From contig NZ_BDDE01000012.1 in the NCBI RefSeq assembly GCF_008327685.1, forward strand, positions 124,001-188,000: a DNA stretch of 64,000 nt, in the 5' to 3' direction. This DNA is from Actinomadura sp. K4S16. Lineage in GTDB: Bacteria > Actinomycetota > Actinomycetes > Streptosporangiales > Streptosporangiaceae. Positions 1 to 8,568 of the stretch are shown here, one piece after another. Position 1 is the first letter of the stretch. Every line of letters begins with the position of its first letter. The translations under genes were made by a program, and so were the position numbers. Under the pieces are notes generated by a model that was given only the letters and a program-made list of their open reading frames with translations, did no database searches and was not told where the DNA came from.

Positions 1-277
1 CGGTCCCGCCAGCGCCAGGCTCTGCCTGAGCCCTGTCTGGCTCCCGCTCTCCGGCTCTCCCGCTCCCGCGAGCCTGACACTCCTCCGACCGACGGTCCCC
101 CACGCGCCACGGTTCTTGCGCGAGAAACGCCTCCACCGCCGCCGTAGCCCCGTCCAGCAGGACCTGCTCGGCGACGCTCCTCCGAGCCCGACTTCCGAGT
201 CCCTGCTCAGCGTCCGGTCTGCGCCCAATGCCCCGTCCGTGTCCAACGTTCGGTATGTGCCCAGCGTCCGATGGTGC
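1..277. other. Gene-free low-complexity stretch
   Basis: No convincing reading frame. The first 110 bases are a loose run of ctccggctctcccg-like words and the rest is GC-rich with little structure. It lies downstream of the minus-strand beta-lactamase-like gene and resembles the degenerate repeat fields seen elsewhere in the window. Confidence 0.4.
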
Positions 278-1177
278 TCACTGATGCGACGCACGCATGG
301 CGTCAACGACCATCTCGGCGATGTGCTCCACCGTCGACACTCCCGCTCCCATCGTCGGACTGTCGCCGCTGCACACCGCGATGAGGAAGTCGTGGTCATG
401 CCCGGTGATGCGGCCGATGCTGTTGATCGCCCAGCCGTGCCCCTGGTGGCGGACCGGCGTCCAACCGTTCTTCAGCGCCACCTTCTCGCCCGGACGCGCA
501 GCCGCGCTGATGCCCCACGCCTGCTCGTCCAGCACGGAACCCATCAAGCCGAGGACGTACCGGCGGGCGCGCGGTTCCAGCGGACTAGCGTCCGATGCCA
601 GGTTCGTAAGCAGACGCACCTGATCGGCCGGGCTGGTCAGGGACGAACCCCACGAGGTGTGAAACGGCTTCGTGTGCCTCAGTCCGAAGGCCTTGTTCGT
701 GTCCGCGACGCCAGGACCGTCCCCCGCTGCGGAGTACAAGGCGTTCGCCGCCGAGTTATCGCTTTGCCGGATCATCGTCCCGGCCAAGGCCCGTTCACCG
801 CCGGTCAGCCCTCGGCCGTCGCGCTGCCGCTGCAGCAGGAGGCTGGACAGGATGTCCACCTTCATGATGCTGGCGCTGACGAACCGGCCCTTCTCGTTCT
901 CGCCGAACGACATGCCCGTCCGCAGATCCGTCACCATCACCCCCGCCTTGCCTGGACGTTTCTGGATATAGGTGTCTACGGCCCGGCGCAGTGTCGCGGA
1001 GTCGAACGGGCGCGCGGCGAGCTGGACTGCGTTCACCTCCCGCCCACCCGCCGAAGGCTCGCCGGCCTCAACGACACCGCCGCTTGCGTGCCGCGTCCCG
1101 TCCGCCGTGATCCAGTAGGCGGTCGAACCCGCCCCGATACCCGCCGCGAGAGCGAGCACAATGAGATAACGCCGCAT
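278..1177 (-). CDS. Serine hydrolase of the class A beta-lactamase fold
   Basis: A 299-residue protein. Residues 5-23 form a hydrophobic N-terminal segment (signal peptide or anchor), so it acts outside the membrane. The three active-site motifs of the penicillin-recognising fold are in order and well spaced: SIMK (Ser103, Lys106), SDN (139-141) and KNG (236-238, where KTG/KSG is usual). The ATG at 1177 has a purine-rich GGGGGAA 6-7 nt upstream. The frame runs open much further upstream only because the repeat field there lacks stops, so the longer form is not credible. The family includes beta-lactamases and related proteins of unknown substrate. The weak E166-type motif and the KNG make true penicillinase activity uncertain. 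Confidence 0.82.
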   Translation of the reverse strand: MRRYLIVLALAAGIGAGSTAYWITADGTRHASGGVVEAGEPSAGGREVNAVQLAARPFDSATLRRAVDTYIQKRPGKAGVMVTDLRTGMSFGENEKGRFVSASIMKVDILSSLLLQRQRDGRGLTGGERALAGTMIRQSDNSAANALYSAAGDGPGVADTNKAFGLRHTKPFHTSWGSSLTSPADQVRLLTNLASDASPLEPRARRYVLGLMGSVLDEQAWGISAAARPGEKVALKNGWTPVRHQGHGWAINSIGRITGHDHDFLIAVCSGDSPTMGAGVSTVEHIAEMVVDAMRASHQ

Positions 1178-3110
1178 CGATTCCCCCGAATGTCGTGCGA
1201 CCCAGAACTGACGTAAACCGTGAACTTGGAGTGCGCCTCGAACAGGCGTGCCTGCCCGACCCGCGCGCCTGGTCCGACATGCGCGGCTGAACCGGACATA
1301 GGTCCTGACCTGGCGCGCCCGCCCCCGCCGTGCGCGCAGACCTGCCGCGCGTACGCGAACCGGCGCACGTACCTGATCCGGCGCTCCTGCCAGGCAGGAC
1401 GTGCGTGCCGGACCTGGCGCGCGGACCTGCCGCGCGTCTGCGAACCGGCGCACATGCCCGCTCCGGCGCGTCGTGCCAGGCAGGACGTGCGTGCTGGTCC
1501 TGTCCCTGCGCGCGGCCCAGGACCTGGCGTGGCTACCGGCCCCCGCACGCGCCCGATCAGGCGATTCGTGCCAGACAGGACGTGCGTGCCGGATCTGGCA
1601 TGCGTGCCGGATCTGCCGTGCGTGCAGAATCCGGGCGCTTACTTACTGCTGGCCCGCGGCCTGATCCGGTGCATGCGCCTGGACGGCGAAGTGCCCGGAT
1701 CGGCGCGCTTACCTGCTCCGACCTATGTGTGCGCCCGACGAAGGTGCGCGCCTGGCTCGGCGTGAGTGCCTGGCTCGGCGCGCGCCCGGATCGGGACGCG
1801 TACCCCTGCTGGCACACCTGCCTGAACCGGTGCGTGGACCTCGCGGACGCGCGCGCCCGGTTCGGCAGCGCGACCCCACCGAGTCCGCGCGTGTCTCGGC
1901 TGGCGCGCGTGCCCGTCTGGCCCTGGTACACGCGACCAGCCGAGTCCCGCATGTCTCGCCCGTTGCACGCGCTGCTCCAAACCGCGCCTGCTCCCACACC
2001 CCGCGTGCCTGGACGGCACGCGCCTCACGTAACGCGCATGCCTGGACGGCAGGCGTGCTTGGCGCGACGTGGGTGCCTGGACCGGCGCGTGTCCCGATCC
2101 GGCACGCGTTCCTGGCTTGGCGTGCGGGCCGATTCAGCGCGCGTGCCAAGCGGTCGGCGTACCTGGTCCGAGCTGGGCGTGCCTTGGGACGGCAAGCATG
2201 CTTGGCAGCCTGCGTGCCCGGACCGGTGTGTGTCCGATCCGCTCGCATGCCTGACCTGGTGCGCGTGCCATTCCGGTCCGCGTGCCTCGGCCAGAGCGGG
2301 CCTGGTCCGACCTGTGCGCCTGGGTGGCGTACGTGCCTGACGTGGTGCGCAGGGTGATCCGGTGCGTATGCCTGAGCTGGCGGCACCTGCCCCGGCTCAG
2401 CGCGCGTGCCTGACCGAGCGCGTGCCCGACTGGTGTTCGTGCCCGACTGGTGTTCGTGCCGACCGGTGTGCGTGCCCCGTCGGGCCTGTGCGCCTGGGTG
2501 GCGTGCGCGCCTGACCTGGTACACGTGTCAAATCCGCGTGCGCGTCTGACCTGACGACTTGGGTCCGGCTCAGCACGGTGGCCCGTCCGGTGCGCGGCCC
2601 TTCTGGTGCGCTCCCCGCCCGATGTGCGTGCCTGTCCGGTGCGCGGTTCCGCCGGTCTGCGCGCCTCGGCCGACCTGCGCGCCTGGGTGGCGTGCGCGCC
2701 CGACCTGGTGCGTCCTGACCCGGCATGCATGCCTGGCTTGGCCTGCATGCTGACCCGGTGCGCGCACTCAGTCCGGCCCGCGTGGCTGGTCCGACCTCCG
2801 CGCCTGGATGGGCGGGCGTGCCTGGCCTTGCGTCCGGCTCCTCGATCCGTACGTGCGTTCGGATTGGGGTGCGTCTGGTCTGGCGTGCGTGGCGCATGGG
2901 CTTGCGTGCCTGGGTTGGTACGCGGCCCGAGGCGGCGTGCGTGCCCTGAGCGGCGTGCGCGCTCGGTCTGGCTTGCGTGTCCGGACTGGAGGCGTGCCAG
3001 ACCTCAAGCGGTGTGCGTGCCTGAAGCGAGCGGGACGACCTTGGCCGTCGTGACCGCCTTGACCGGTGTCCGCGGCTCGACCGGTGTGCGCGGCTGCCTG
3101 CGGGCGGGCC
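1178..3110. repeat. 1.9-kb degenerate tandem-repeat field, unit about 17 bp
   Basis: Between two minus-strand genes the sequence is a continuous series of diverged units built around GCGTGCCTGGACCGG, typically 15-20 bp apart. GTGCCGGATCTG recurs at 1586 and 1604. A higher-order copy is visible: GACCTGCCGCGCGT at 1339 and 1424 (85 bp, five 17-bp units) and CCAGGCAGGAC at 1390 and 1476. Several frames stay open for 100-330 codons, but a period that is not a multiple of three and the absence of recognisable protein argue that none is coding. Confidence 0.7.
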
Positions 3111-3566
3111 TTAGAGGGCGCCCGGAAGGCGGGCCGGGCAGCCCGGCTCGCAGCGCTCGGAATGGCGTGCCACCCGGCGCGCGTACGTGCCGAGGCGGCG
3201 GCGCAGGACGGCGGTCGTGAACGGCCCGGTGCCCGGGAACCCGTCCACCTCGCCGCGCCAGCGGATCAGCGTGCCCGCGAAGTGCGGCTCCAGTGTGATG
3301 TCCGCGCGGAGGCGCCGTTCCGGGTGTCCGGCCAACGCGAGGTACCCGTAGTGCCGCGGTGGATCCCACGCCACTACCTCCTCGCGCCAGGACCGGACGT
3401 AACGGACGGCCCCGAGCCCGTTCGGGTGCTCATCGCCGGCGGACTCCCGCCGCACCCTGGTCCAGAAACCGCCCCACTCGTCCCAGGCCTCCGGTACGCA
3501 CAGGTGCTTGAAGATCACCTCAGGCGCGGCGGCGGATGTGGCGGTGGCCTCGATCTCACGCGGCAT
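3111..3566 (-). CDS. SRPBCC (polyketide cyclase/START-like) protein
   Basis: A 151-residue protein that begins with an alpha/beta pattern typical of the SRPBCC superfamily (MPREIEATATSAAAPEVIF, then a W-rich stretch and a DITLEPHFAGTLIRW strand pair). These proteins bind small hydrophobic ligands in a helix-grip cavity; the ligand here cannot be read from sequence. ATG at 3566 is preceded by GGGGGGT. The frame continues open upstream on the opposite strand of other sequence but without plausible protein. The C-terminal 30 residues are Arg/Cys-rich and may be a repeat-driven extension, since the stop lies at the edge of the repeat field. Confidence 0.68.
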   Translation of the reverse strand: MPREIEATATSAAAPEVIFKHLCVPEAWDEWGGFWTRVRRESAGDEHPNGLGAVRYVRSWREEVVAWDPPRHYGYLALAGHPERRLRADITLEPHFAGTLIRWRGEVDGFPGTGPFTTAVLRRRLGTYARRVARHSERCEPGCPARLPGAL

Positions 3567-3703
3567 GACGACCCCCCGAGTTCTGTCACATGGGGGTACA
3601 TGCCCGCTCGGAGGCTGATTACAGCTCGTAATGGAGTGTATTTGCCAAGTGACCGAGACTTGGGCGGCGTGACCTGATCGGCGTGTCTTCGAGACGCCTT
3701 GAA

Positions 3704-4474
3704 TCAGGCGGTGTCGACGACCTGGAACGACTCGGCGAGACGTCCCTCGGGGAGCCCCGCGGCGGCGGCGTTGGCGCTGAGCCAGCCGCGCAGCATCTCC
3801 GGAAGCCCGTCCCCCATGTGCGCGGTCTGGCTGGCGTGCGCCCGCAGCGCGCTGACCTTCCGGTCGAACCGGTCGGTGATGTCGACGTAGTGGTTGACGA
3901 CGGGGCCGCCGCTGATCCACACCTCCCGCGCCGTCCACGCCTCCAGGCCCTCGTCGGCGAGCAGCTCCGGGAACGCGTAGGGGTTGCGGGCGTCGGGGTA
4001 GACGGCGTCGAGCGCGGCCGAGCCGACCGCCCGGTGGTCGGGGTGGCTCGGGTAGATCCGCTCGTAGTTCCGCTCGGGGGACGGCATCAGCACCCGGTCC
4101 GGCCGCACCTGCCGGATCACGCGGGCGATGTCGCGGCGCAGGTCGAAGGTCGCCTCGACCCGCCCGTCCGGGTAGCCGAGGAACCGGACGTCGCCGACCC
4201 CGACGCACTTGGCCGCCGCGCGCTGCTCCTCGCGGCGCAGCGCGGCCATCTCGTCGCGCGAGACCTCGTCGTCGAAGCCGCCCGCGTCGCCGTCGGTGAC
4301 CATGAGGTAGACGACCTCGATGCCGCGGTCCGTCCAGCCCGCGACCGTCCCGGCCGCGCCGAAGTCGACGTCGTCCGGGTGCGCCATCACGGCAAGGATT
4401 CGCTGCAGTTCGCTGTCGTCCAGAACATTGGTCACAGTTTCAACCATAAGGTCGGCGAACGGTTTCAGGTACAT
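3704..4474 (-). CDS. PIG-L family Zn-dependent N-deacetylase
   Basis: A 256-residue protein. The family signature AHPDD is at 31-35 and the second zinc-ligand motif SHPDH at 143-147, both as in the LmbE/MshB/GlcNAc-PI deacetylase family. Members remove acetyl from N-acetylglucosamine-type sugars (mycothiol synthesis, mycothiol-conjugate cleavage, lincosamide and glycopeptide tailoring). The sequence lacks a signal peptide, so it should be cytoplasmic. The start at 4474 is the longest; an internal ATG ten codons later (MVETVTNVLDD) is equally possible because neither has a strong ribosome site. It stands alone between two repeat-rich intergenic regions, so the substrate is not indicated by context. 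Confidence 0.85.
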   Translation of the reverse strand: MYLKPFADLMVETVTNVLDDSELQRILAVMAHPDDVDFGAAGTVAGWTDRGIEVVYLMVTDGDAGGFDDEVSRDEMAALRREEQRAAAKCVGVGDVRFLGYPDGRVEATFDLRRDIARVIRQVRPDRVLMPSPERNYERIYPSHPDHRAVGSAALDAVYPDARNPYAFPELLADEGLEAWTAREVWISGGPVVNHYVDITDRFDRKVSALRAHASQTAHMGDGLPEMLRGWLSANAAAAGLPEGRLAESFQVVDTA

Positions 4475-4529
4475 CCGGAGATCGTGCTTTCAGCGAACGT
4501 TCCGGGTGCCCGGATAGCGACGCGACCGC

Positions 4530-4972
4530 CTACCGCGCAGCCCCTTGAGGGCCGACGGCGTCAGAGGCGAGCCCCGTCCCAACCGGCCCTGCCCGAACAT
4601 GCCCAGGCTGAACGTGCCCTGTCTCAACCTGACCCACCCCAACGTGCGGCCTGTCAGAACAGGGCCTGTTAGAAACGGGGGTCTGCTGCAACGAGCGCTT
4701 GTCGAGACTGGGGCCCCTGTCGGGACGGGCCTGCCCGAACGTGCGGCCCGCCCGAACGCGCGTCCTGCCCGAAGGTGGCCTCCTGACCGAACGTGCGCGC
4801 CGCCCGAACGTGCGCCTCGCCCGAACGCGCGTCCTGCCCGAAGGTGGCCTCCTGACCGAACGTGCGCCTCGCCCGAACGTGCGCGCCGCCCGAACGTGCG
4901 CGCCGCCCGAACGTGCGCGCCGCCCGAACGTGCGCGCCGCCCGAACGTGCGCCCGGCCCAACGTGCGGCGTG
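4530..4972. repeat. 17-bp tandem array with a 69-bp higher-order unit
   Basis: From about 4600 to 4972 the sequence is organised in 17-bp units of the type CCCGAACGTGCGCGCCG, most regular from 4874 onward where GAACGTGCGC recurs exactly every 17 bp. A compound unit of 17+17+17+18 bp is repeated: GAACGCGCGTCCTGCC begins at 4754 and again at 4823. The array fills the whole gap between the PIG-L gene start and the nucleoside hydrolase stop. Older, more diverged units lie towards 4560. Confidence 0.85.
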
Positions 4973-6001
4973 TCAGAAGGTGAGCAGGGCCGAGAGAAGA
5001 CGCTCCTGGAACGCCGCCACGTCGCTTCCGATGGCCACCTTCACCGGACGGCGGGTGTCATCGGCGGGCAGTGAGCGGGCGTCCCATACCGTCGTGCCGC
5101 GCGTCAGTTCGCCTCGGAGCTCCACCCGGACCGGGCGCTGGACGTACTCGCCGAGCTCGGGGGCGACGACGAGCATCGCGGCGAGGGCGTCGTGGATGAC
5201 CGCGCCCCGGCGCTTCAGGGTGGGCGTGTAGGCGTCCGCGTAGAACTCCAGGATGTTCGCGGCGAACCGGGCGACGGGGGTGTCGTGCGCGGCGAGCCGG
5301 TCCAGCCAGTCGTCGTGGACGGCGGTCGGGTGCGTGGCGTCCAGCGGCACCAGGACGATCGGCCAGTCCGCGGCGAACACCAGGTCGGCGGCCTCAGGGT
5401 CGTGCCAGATGTTCGCCTCGGCGTGCGTGGTGATGTTGCCGGGGTGGTCGAACGCGCCGCCCATCACGACGACCTCGCGGATCAGCGACGGCAGTTCCTC
5501 GTCCAGCAGCAGCGCTGCGCCCAGGTTGGTCAGCGGACCGGTCGCGAGCAGGGTCAGCTCGCCGGGCATCGCGCGGGCCAGCCGGACGATCTGCGCCGGG
5601 GCGGGCTCGGCGACCGGGCGTCCCGCGGGCTCGGGAAGGTGCGTGTCGCCGAGGCCGTCCGTGCCGTGCCAGTCCAGCGCGTAGTGGACGTCCTGCGCCA
5701 TCGGCCGTGCGGCGCCGACCGCGACCGGCACCTCATGCCCGCCCACGCCCTGCCCATTCGGAAGGCTCTGCCCGTCTGCGCCCTGCCCGGACCCGTCTGC
5801 GCCGGCCACCGGGATGCCCGCGGCCTCCAGGACGCGCAGCGTGTTGAGCGCGCCGGTCATGGGGTCGATGTTTCCGTGGACGGTGCCGACCGCCGTCAGC
5901 TCCGCCTTCCCCGCCTGGACCAGCGAGGCCAGATAGAGCAGCGTCATCGCGTCGTCGATGCCGGTGTCGCAGTCGTAGAGGATCTTGGGTGGCTTCGTCA
6001 C
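4973..6001 (-). CDS. Inosine-uridine preferring nucleoside hydrolase
   Basis: A 342-residue protein with the calcium-binding DCDTGIDDA signature at residues 10-18 (family consensus DTDxGxDD), which hydrolyses the N-glycosidic bond of ribonucleosides for salvage. The mid-region DATHPTAVHDDWL and the C-terminal VHDALAAM segment with its family Asp are also present. Residues about 68-95 (Gly, Asp, Gln and Asn rich) look like an inserted low-complexity loop. The gene is divergent from dhaK with a 100-bp gap. The stop codon abuts the 17-bp array, so the array begins immediately after the reading frame. Confidence 0.88.
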   Translation of the reverse strand: MTKPPKILYDCDTGIDDAMTLLYLASLVQAGKAELTAVGTVHGNIDPMTGALNTLRVLEAAGIPVAGADGSGQGADGQSLPNGQGVGGHEVPVAVGAARPMAQDVHYALDWHGTDGLGDTHLPEPAGRPVAEPAPAQIVRLARAMPGELTLLATGPLTNLGAALLLDEELPSLIREVVVMGGAFDHPGNITTHAEANIWHDPEAADLVFAADWPIVLVPLDATHPTAVHDDWLDRLAAHDTPVARFAANILEFYADAYTPTLKRRGAVIHDALAAMLVVAPELGEYVQRPVRVELRGELTRGTTVWDARSLPADDTRRPVKVAIGSDVAAFQERLLSALLTF

Positions 6002-6101
6002 GGATGCAACCTATGCGGGCGCGGGCCGTCCGGGCACCCCGGTATCGCATGATCAACGATTGGGTCTGGGATGGGGGCGTTCGCCGGGGTAGAGCTGAGA
6101 C

Positions 6102-7097
6102 ATGCGCAAACTCATCAACGCCCCGGCGAACGTGGTGTCCGACGCGCTGCGCGGACTGGCCGCCGCGCACCCGTCGCTGAAGGTCGATCCAGAGAACGGG
6201 ACCGTCGTCAGAGGAGACGCCCCGCGAACCGGGAAGGTCGCCCTGGTGTCGGGCGGCGGATCCGGTCACGAGCCGCTGCACGCCGGGTTCGTCGGATACG
6301 GGATGCTGGACGCGGCCTGCTGCGGGGAGGTGTTCACCTCTCCCGTCCCCGACCAGATCATCGCCGCGACGATGGCGGTCGACGGCGGCGCCGGCGTCCT
6401 CCACCTGGTGAAGAACTACACCGGCGACGTCATGAACTTCCAGATGGCCGCCGAACTGGCCGAGGACGAGGACATCGAGGTCGTCTCAGTCATCGTCGAC
6501 GACGACGTCGCGGTGGAGGACAGCACGTTCACCGCCGGGCGGCGCGGCACCGGCGCCACGCTGTTCGCGGAGAAGATCGCCGGGGCGCTCGCCGAGGAGG
6601 GCGCGCCCCTCGCGGACGTCGCGGCCGTGGCACGGGAGGTGAACGAGCGCAGCAGGTCGTTCGGCGTCGCGCTGTCGTCCTGCACGGTCCCGGCCGCCGG
6701 GACCCCGACGTTCGAGCTGGGCGAGGACGAGATGGAGCTCGGCATCGGCATCCACGGCGAGCCCGGCCGTGAGCGCGTCAAGGTCGGCACCGCCGTGGAG
6801 ATCGTCGACGCCTCGCTCAGCGCCATCGACGCGGACATGCCGCTGTCCGGCTCCGAGGTGCTCGTGCTGGTCAACGGGATGGGCGGTACCCCGCTGATCG
6901 AGCAGTACGTCGCCTACGCGGCGGCGGCCGAGTGGCTGGAGGGGCACGGCGCCACCGTCGTGCGCCGCCTGGTCGGACCGTACGTGACCAGTCTGGAGAT
7001 GGCGGGCTGCATGATCAGCGTGTGCCGGGTGACGCCCGACCTGACCCGCCTCTGGGACGCGCCCGTCGAGACCCCCGGGCTCCGGTGGGGCCGATGA
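6102..7097 (+). CDS. dhaK: Dihydroxyacetone kinase, substrate-binding subunit DhaK
   Basis: A 331-residue protein covering the full DhaK fold. [18 protein letters not shown] (about 46-63) is the family loop, and GIHGEPG carries His218, the residue that binds dihydroxyacetone as a covalent hemiaminal. It phosphorylates dihydroxyacetone together with DhaL, using phosphate passed by DhaM. It is the first gene of dhaKLM; its TGA overlaps the dhaL ATG (ATGA), indicating translational coupling. The start ATG at 6102 follows a weak GGGGTAGAG ribosome site. No divergent regulator of the DhaR/DhaS type is present. Confidence 0.93.
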   Translation: MRKLINAPANVVSDALRGLAAAHPSLKVDPENGTVVRGDAPRTGKVALVSGGGSGHEPLHAGFVGYGMLDAACCGEVFTSPVPDQIIAATMAVDGGAGVLHLVKNYTGDVMNFQMAAELAEDEDIEVVSVIVDDDVAVEDSTFTAGRRGTGATLFAEKIAGALAEEGAPLADVAAVAREVNERSRSFGVALSSCTVPAAGTPTFELGEDEMELGIGIHGEPGRERVKVGTAVEIVDASLSAIDADMPLSGSEVLVLVNGMGGTPLIEQYVAYAAAAEWLEGHGATVVRRLVGPYVTSLEMAGCMISVCRVTPDLTRLWDAPVETPGLRWGR

Positions 7098-7792
7098 ACA
7101 CGGGATCGAGCGGTGCCGGATCAAGCGGTGCCGGATCGAGCGGTGCCGGATCAAGCGGCGCCGGATCGATGAACGCGGGGGATCTCGCGTCCTGGATCCG
7201 GCAGGCGGCCGAACGGGTGTCCGCCGACGCCGATCGGTTGACCCGGCTGGACGCGGCGATCGGCGACGGCGACCACGGTCTCAACCTCGACCGGGGCTTC
7301 CGCGCCGCCGTGGAGGCGCTGCCCGAGGACGTTCCGCCGGGCAAGGTGCTGATCGCCGCCGGACGGGCCATCGTCTCGAAGACGGGCGGCGCGTCCGGCC
7401 CCCTCTACGGGACGGCGCTGCGCCGTGCCGGCAAGGCGTTCGGCGACGCCGCCGAGGTGGACGCCGTCGCGCTGGGCGACGCGCTTCGGGCCGCCCTTGA
7501 GGGCGTCCAGGACCTCGGGAAGGCCGTCGAGGGCGACAAGACGATGGTCGACGCGCTGGCTCCGGCGGTCGCGGCGTACGAGGCGGCGCTGGCGGACGGC
7601 GTCGACCTGGCCGGATGCGCGCGGGCCGCCGCCGAGGCCGCCGCGAAGGGCGCGGACGCCACCGTCCCGATGCGGGCGCGTAAGGGCCGGGCCAGCTACC
7701 TGGGCGAGCGCAGCGAGGGACACATGGACCCCGGCGCCTCGTCCACCGCTCTGCTGCTCCAGGCCCTGGCCGATGTCGCAGGGGAGGGGTGA
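7094..7792 (+). CDS. dhaL: Dihydroxyacetone kinase, ADP-binding subunit DhaL
   Basis: A 232-residue protein. The Mg-ADP binding aspartates lie in [10 protein letters not shown] (Asp53, 58, 60), followed by the [13 protein letters not shown] phosphate loop. DhaL holds ADP permanently and transfers phosphate from DhaM to dihydroxyacetone on DhaK. The first 25 residues are a GSSGA repeat foreign to the family. The start region itself appears twice, GATGAACACGGG at 7093 and GATGAACGCGGG at 7168, on either side of the repeat, so the internal ATG at 7169 gives a normal-length protein of 207 residues. The upstream ATG is coupled to dhaK by ATGA and is used here. Confidence 0.9.
   Translation: MNTGSSGAGSSGAGSSGAGSSGAGSMNAGDLASWIRQAAERVSADADRLTRLDAAIGDGDHGLNLDRGFRAAVEALPEDVPPGKVLIAAGRAIVSKTGGASGPLYGTALRRAGKAFGDAAEVDAVALGDALRAALEGVQDLGKAVEGDKTMVDALAPAVAAYEAALADGVDLAGCARAAAEAAAKGADATVPMRARKGRASYLGERSEGHMDPGASSTALLLQALADVAGEG
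7103..7162 (+). repeat. 15-bp in-frame tandem repeat at the dhaL start
   Basis: Four units of GGATCGAGCGGTGCC (alternating gatcga/gatcaa) encode GSSGA four times. The array separates two copies of the dhaL initiation sequence, as if the unit had expanded inside the start region. Confidence 0.9.
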
Positions 7793-7793
7793 C

Positions 7794-8180
7794 ATGGTCG
7801 GGATCGTCATCATCTCCCACAGCCGGACACTGGCCGAGGGCGTCGCCGAGGTCGCCCGCGCCATGGGCGTCGGCAAGGCCGTCGTCGAACCCGCGGGCGG
7901 CGACTCCGAAGGGCGGCTCGGGACGAGCATCGACCTCGTCGAGCAGGCGGTCGCCGCGGTCGACGACGGTGAGGGGGTCGTGCTGCTCGCCGACCTCGGC
8001 AGTTCCGTGCTGACCGCCAAGATGCTCATCGAGGACGCCGACGGCGACGACGTGCTGCTCGCGGACGCCCCGCTGGTCGAGGGCGCGGTCGCCGCCGCGT
8101 CCATGGCCGCGACCGGCGCGGACCTCGCCGCCGTCCACGCCGCCGCCGAATCAGCCCGCGACCACCGCAAGACCAGCTGA
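7794..8180 (+). CDS. dhaM: Dihydroxyacetone kinase phosphotransfer subunit DhaM (EIIA-mannose domain)
   Basis: A 128-residue single-domain DhaM with the PTS EIIA-Man fold. His9 in IISHS is the residue phosphorylated from HPr, and DLGSS (about 66-70) is the family loop. It re-phosphorylates ADP on DhaL. Unlike the E. coli protein it has no fused HPr or EI domains, so it depends on general PTS proteins encoded elsewhere. The ATG is 1 nt after the dhaL stop with GGGGAGGGG as ribosome site, and a strong terminator follows 9 nt after the stop. Confidence 0.92.
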   Translation: MVGIVIISHSRTLAEGVAEVARAMGVGKAVVEPAGGDSEGRLGTSIDLVEQAVAAVDDGEGVVLLADLGSSVLTAKMLIEDADGDDVLLADAPLVEGAVAAASMAATGADLAAVHAAAESARDHRKTS

Positions 8181-8188
8181 ACCACCCC

Positions 8189-8226
8189 GTGGTCGGGCCG
8201 GACCTGATCGGCGCCGGCCCGACCAC
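8189..8226 (+). terminator. Terminator of dhaKLM
   Basis: A perfect 13-bp stem, GTGGTCGGGCCGG (8189-8201) pairing with CCGGCCCGACCAC (8214-8226) around a 12-nt loop, directly after the dhaM stop. It lacks a long T run, as is usual in high-GC actinobacteria. Confidence 0.8.
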
Positions 8227-8239
8227 GGCGGCTCTTTTC

Positions 8240-8568
8240 AGACTGCGCAGTCCAGAACTGGCCGTTCGCTTCAAGCCGCCCGCTTCAGGTCGTGCGGTTC
8301 AGAGTGCGGGGCGCTTCACGCTGGGCGGCGAGGGCTTCGATTCAGGCGGCGTAGTTCGGGGTGTCGTGTGCCGCGCGGGGCATGGTGGTTCAGTTCGTGT
8401 TGCGGTTCAGCGCATGACGACGGTTCAGCACGACGTGCGGTTCCAGCGAGTGGCGGTTCAGGGCGCGGTCGGTCAGAGCGTGCCGACTCAGAGCGTGCCG
8501 ACTCAGAGCGTGCCGACTCAGGGTGTGGCGGGGTCAGGGTGTGGCGGGGTCAGGGTGTGGCGGGGTCA
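8240..8568. repeat. Tandem tail repeats (14-16 bp) after the emfourin-like gene
   Basis: Read towards the emfourin stop there are irregular TTCAGGxxGTGCGG units (8240-8475), three exact copies of GAGCGTGCCGACTCA (15 bp, 8476-8520) and three copies of GGGTGTGGCGGGGTCA (16 bp, 8521-8568). On the minus strand every 15- and 16-bp unit contains TGA, and the emfourin-like stop codon is the first of these, so the gene's last codons and stop have been copied repeatedly downstream. Confidence 0.85.

Noticed and set aside
116..1216. 366-codon plus-strand frame across the beta-lactamase-like gene
   Set aside because: The minus strand carries all three active-site motifs in order; the plus-strand translation is Arg/Pro-rich.
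1178..1453. Longer start for the beta-lactamase-like protein (391 residues)
   Set aside because: The added 92 residues are repeat-derived Arg-rich sequence. The ATG at 1177 has a ribosome site and begins a plausible signal or anchor segment.
1220..2340. Several open frames of 180-336 codons inside the repeat field
   Set aside because: All frames on both strands are open because the repeat units lack stop codons. Translations are Arg/Ala/Pro/Cys-rich low-complexity with no start context, and a period near 17 bp cannot encode a periodic protein.
4600..4972. CRISPR array
   Set aside because: Repeats are contiguous 17-bp units without unique spacers, and no cas gene is present.
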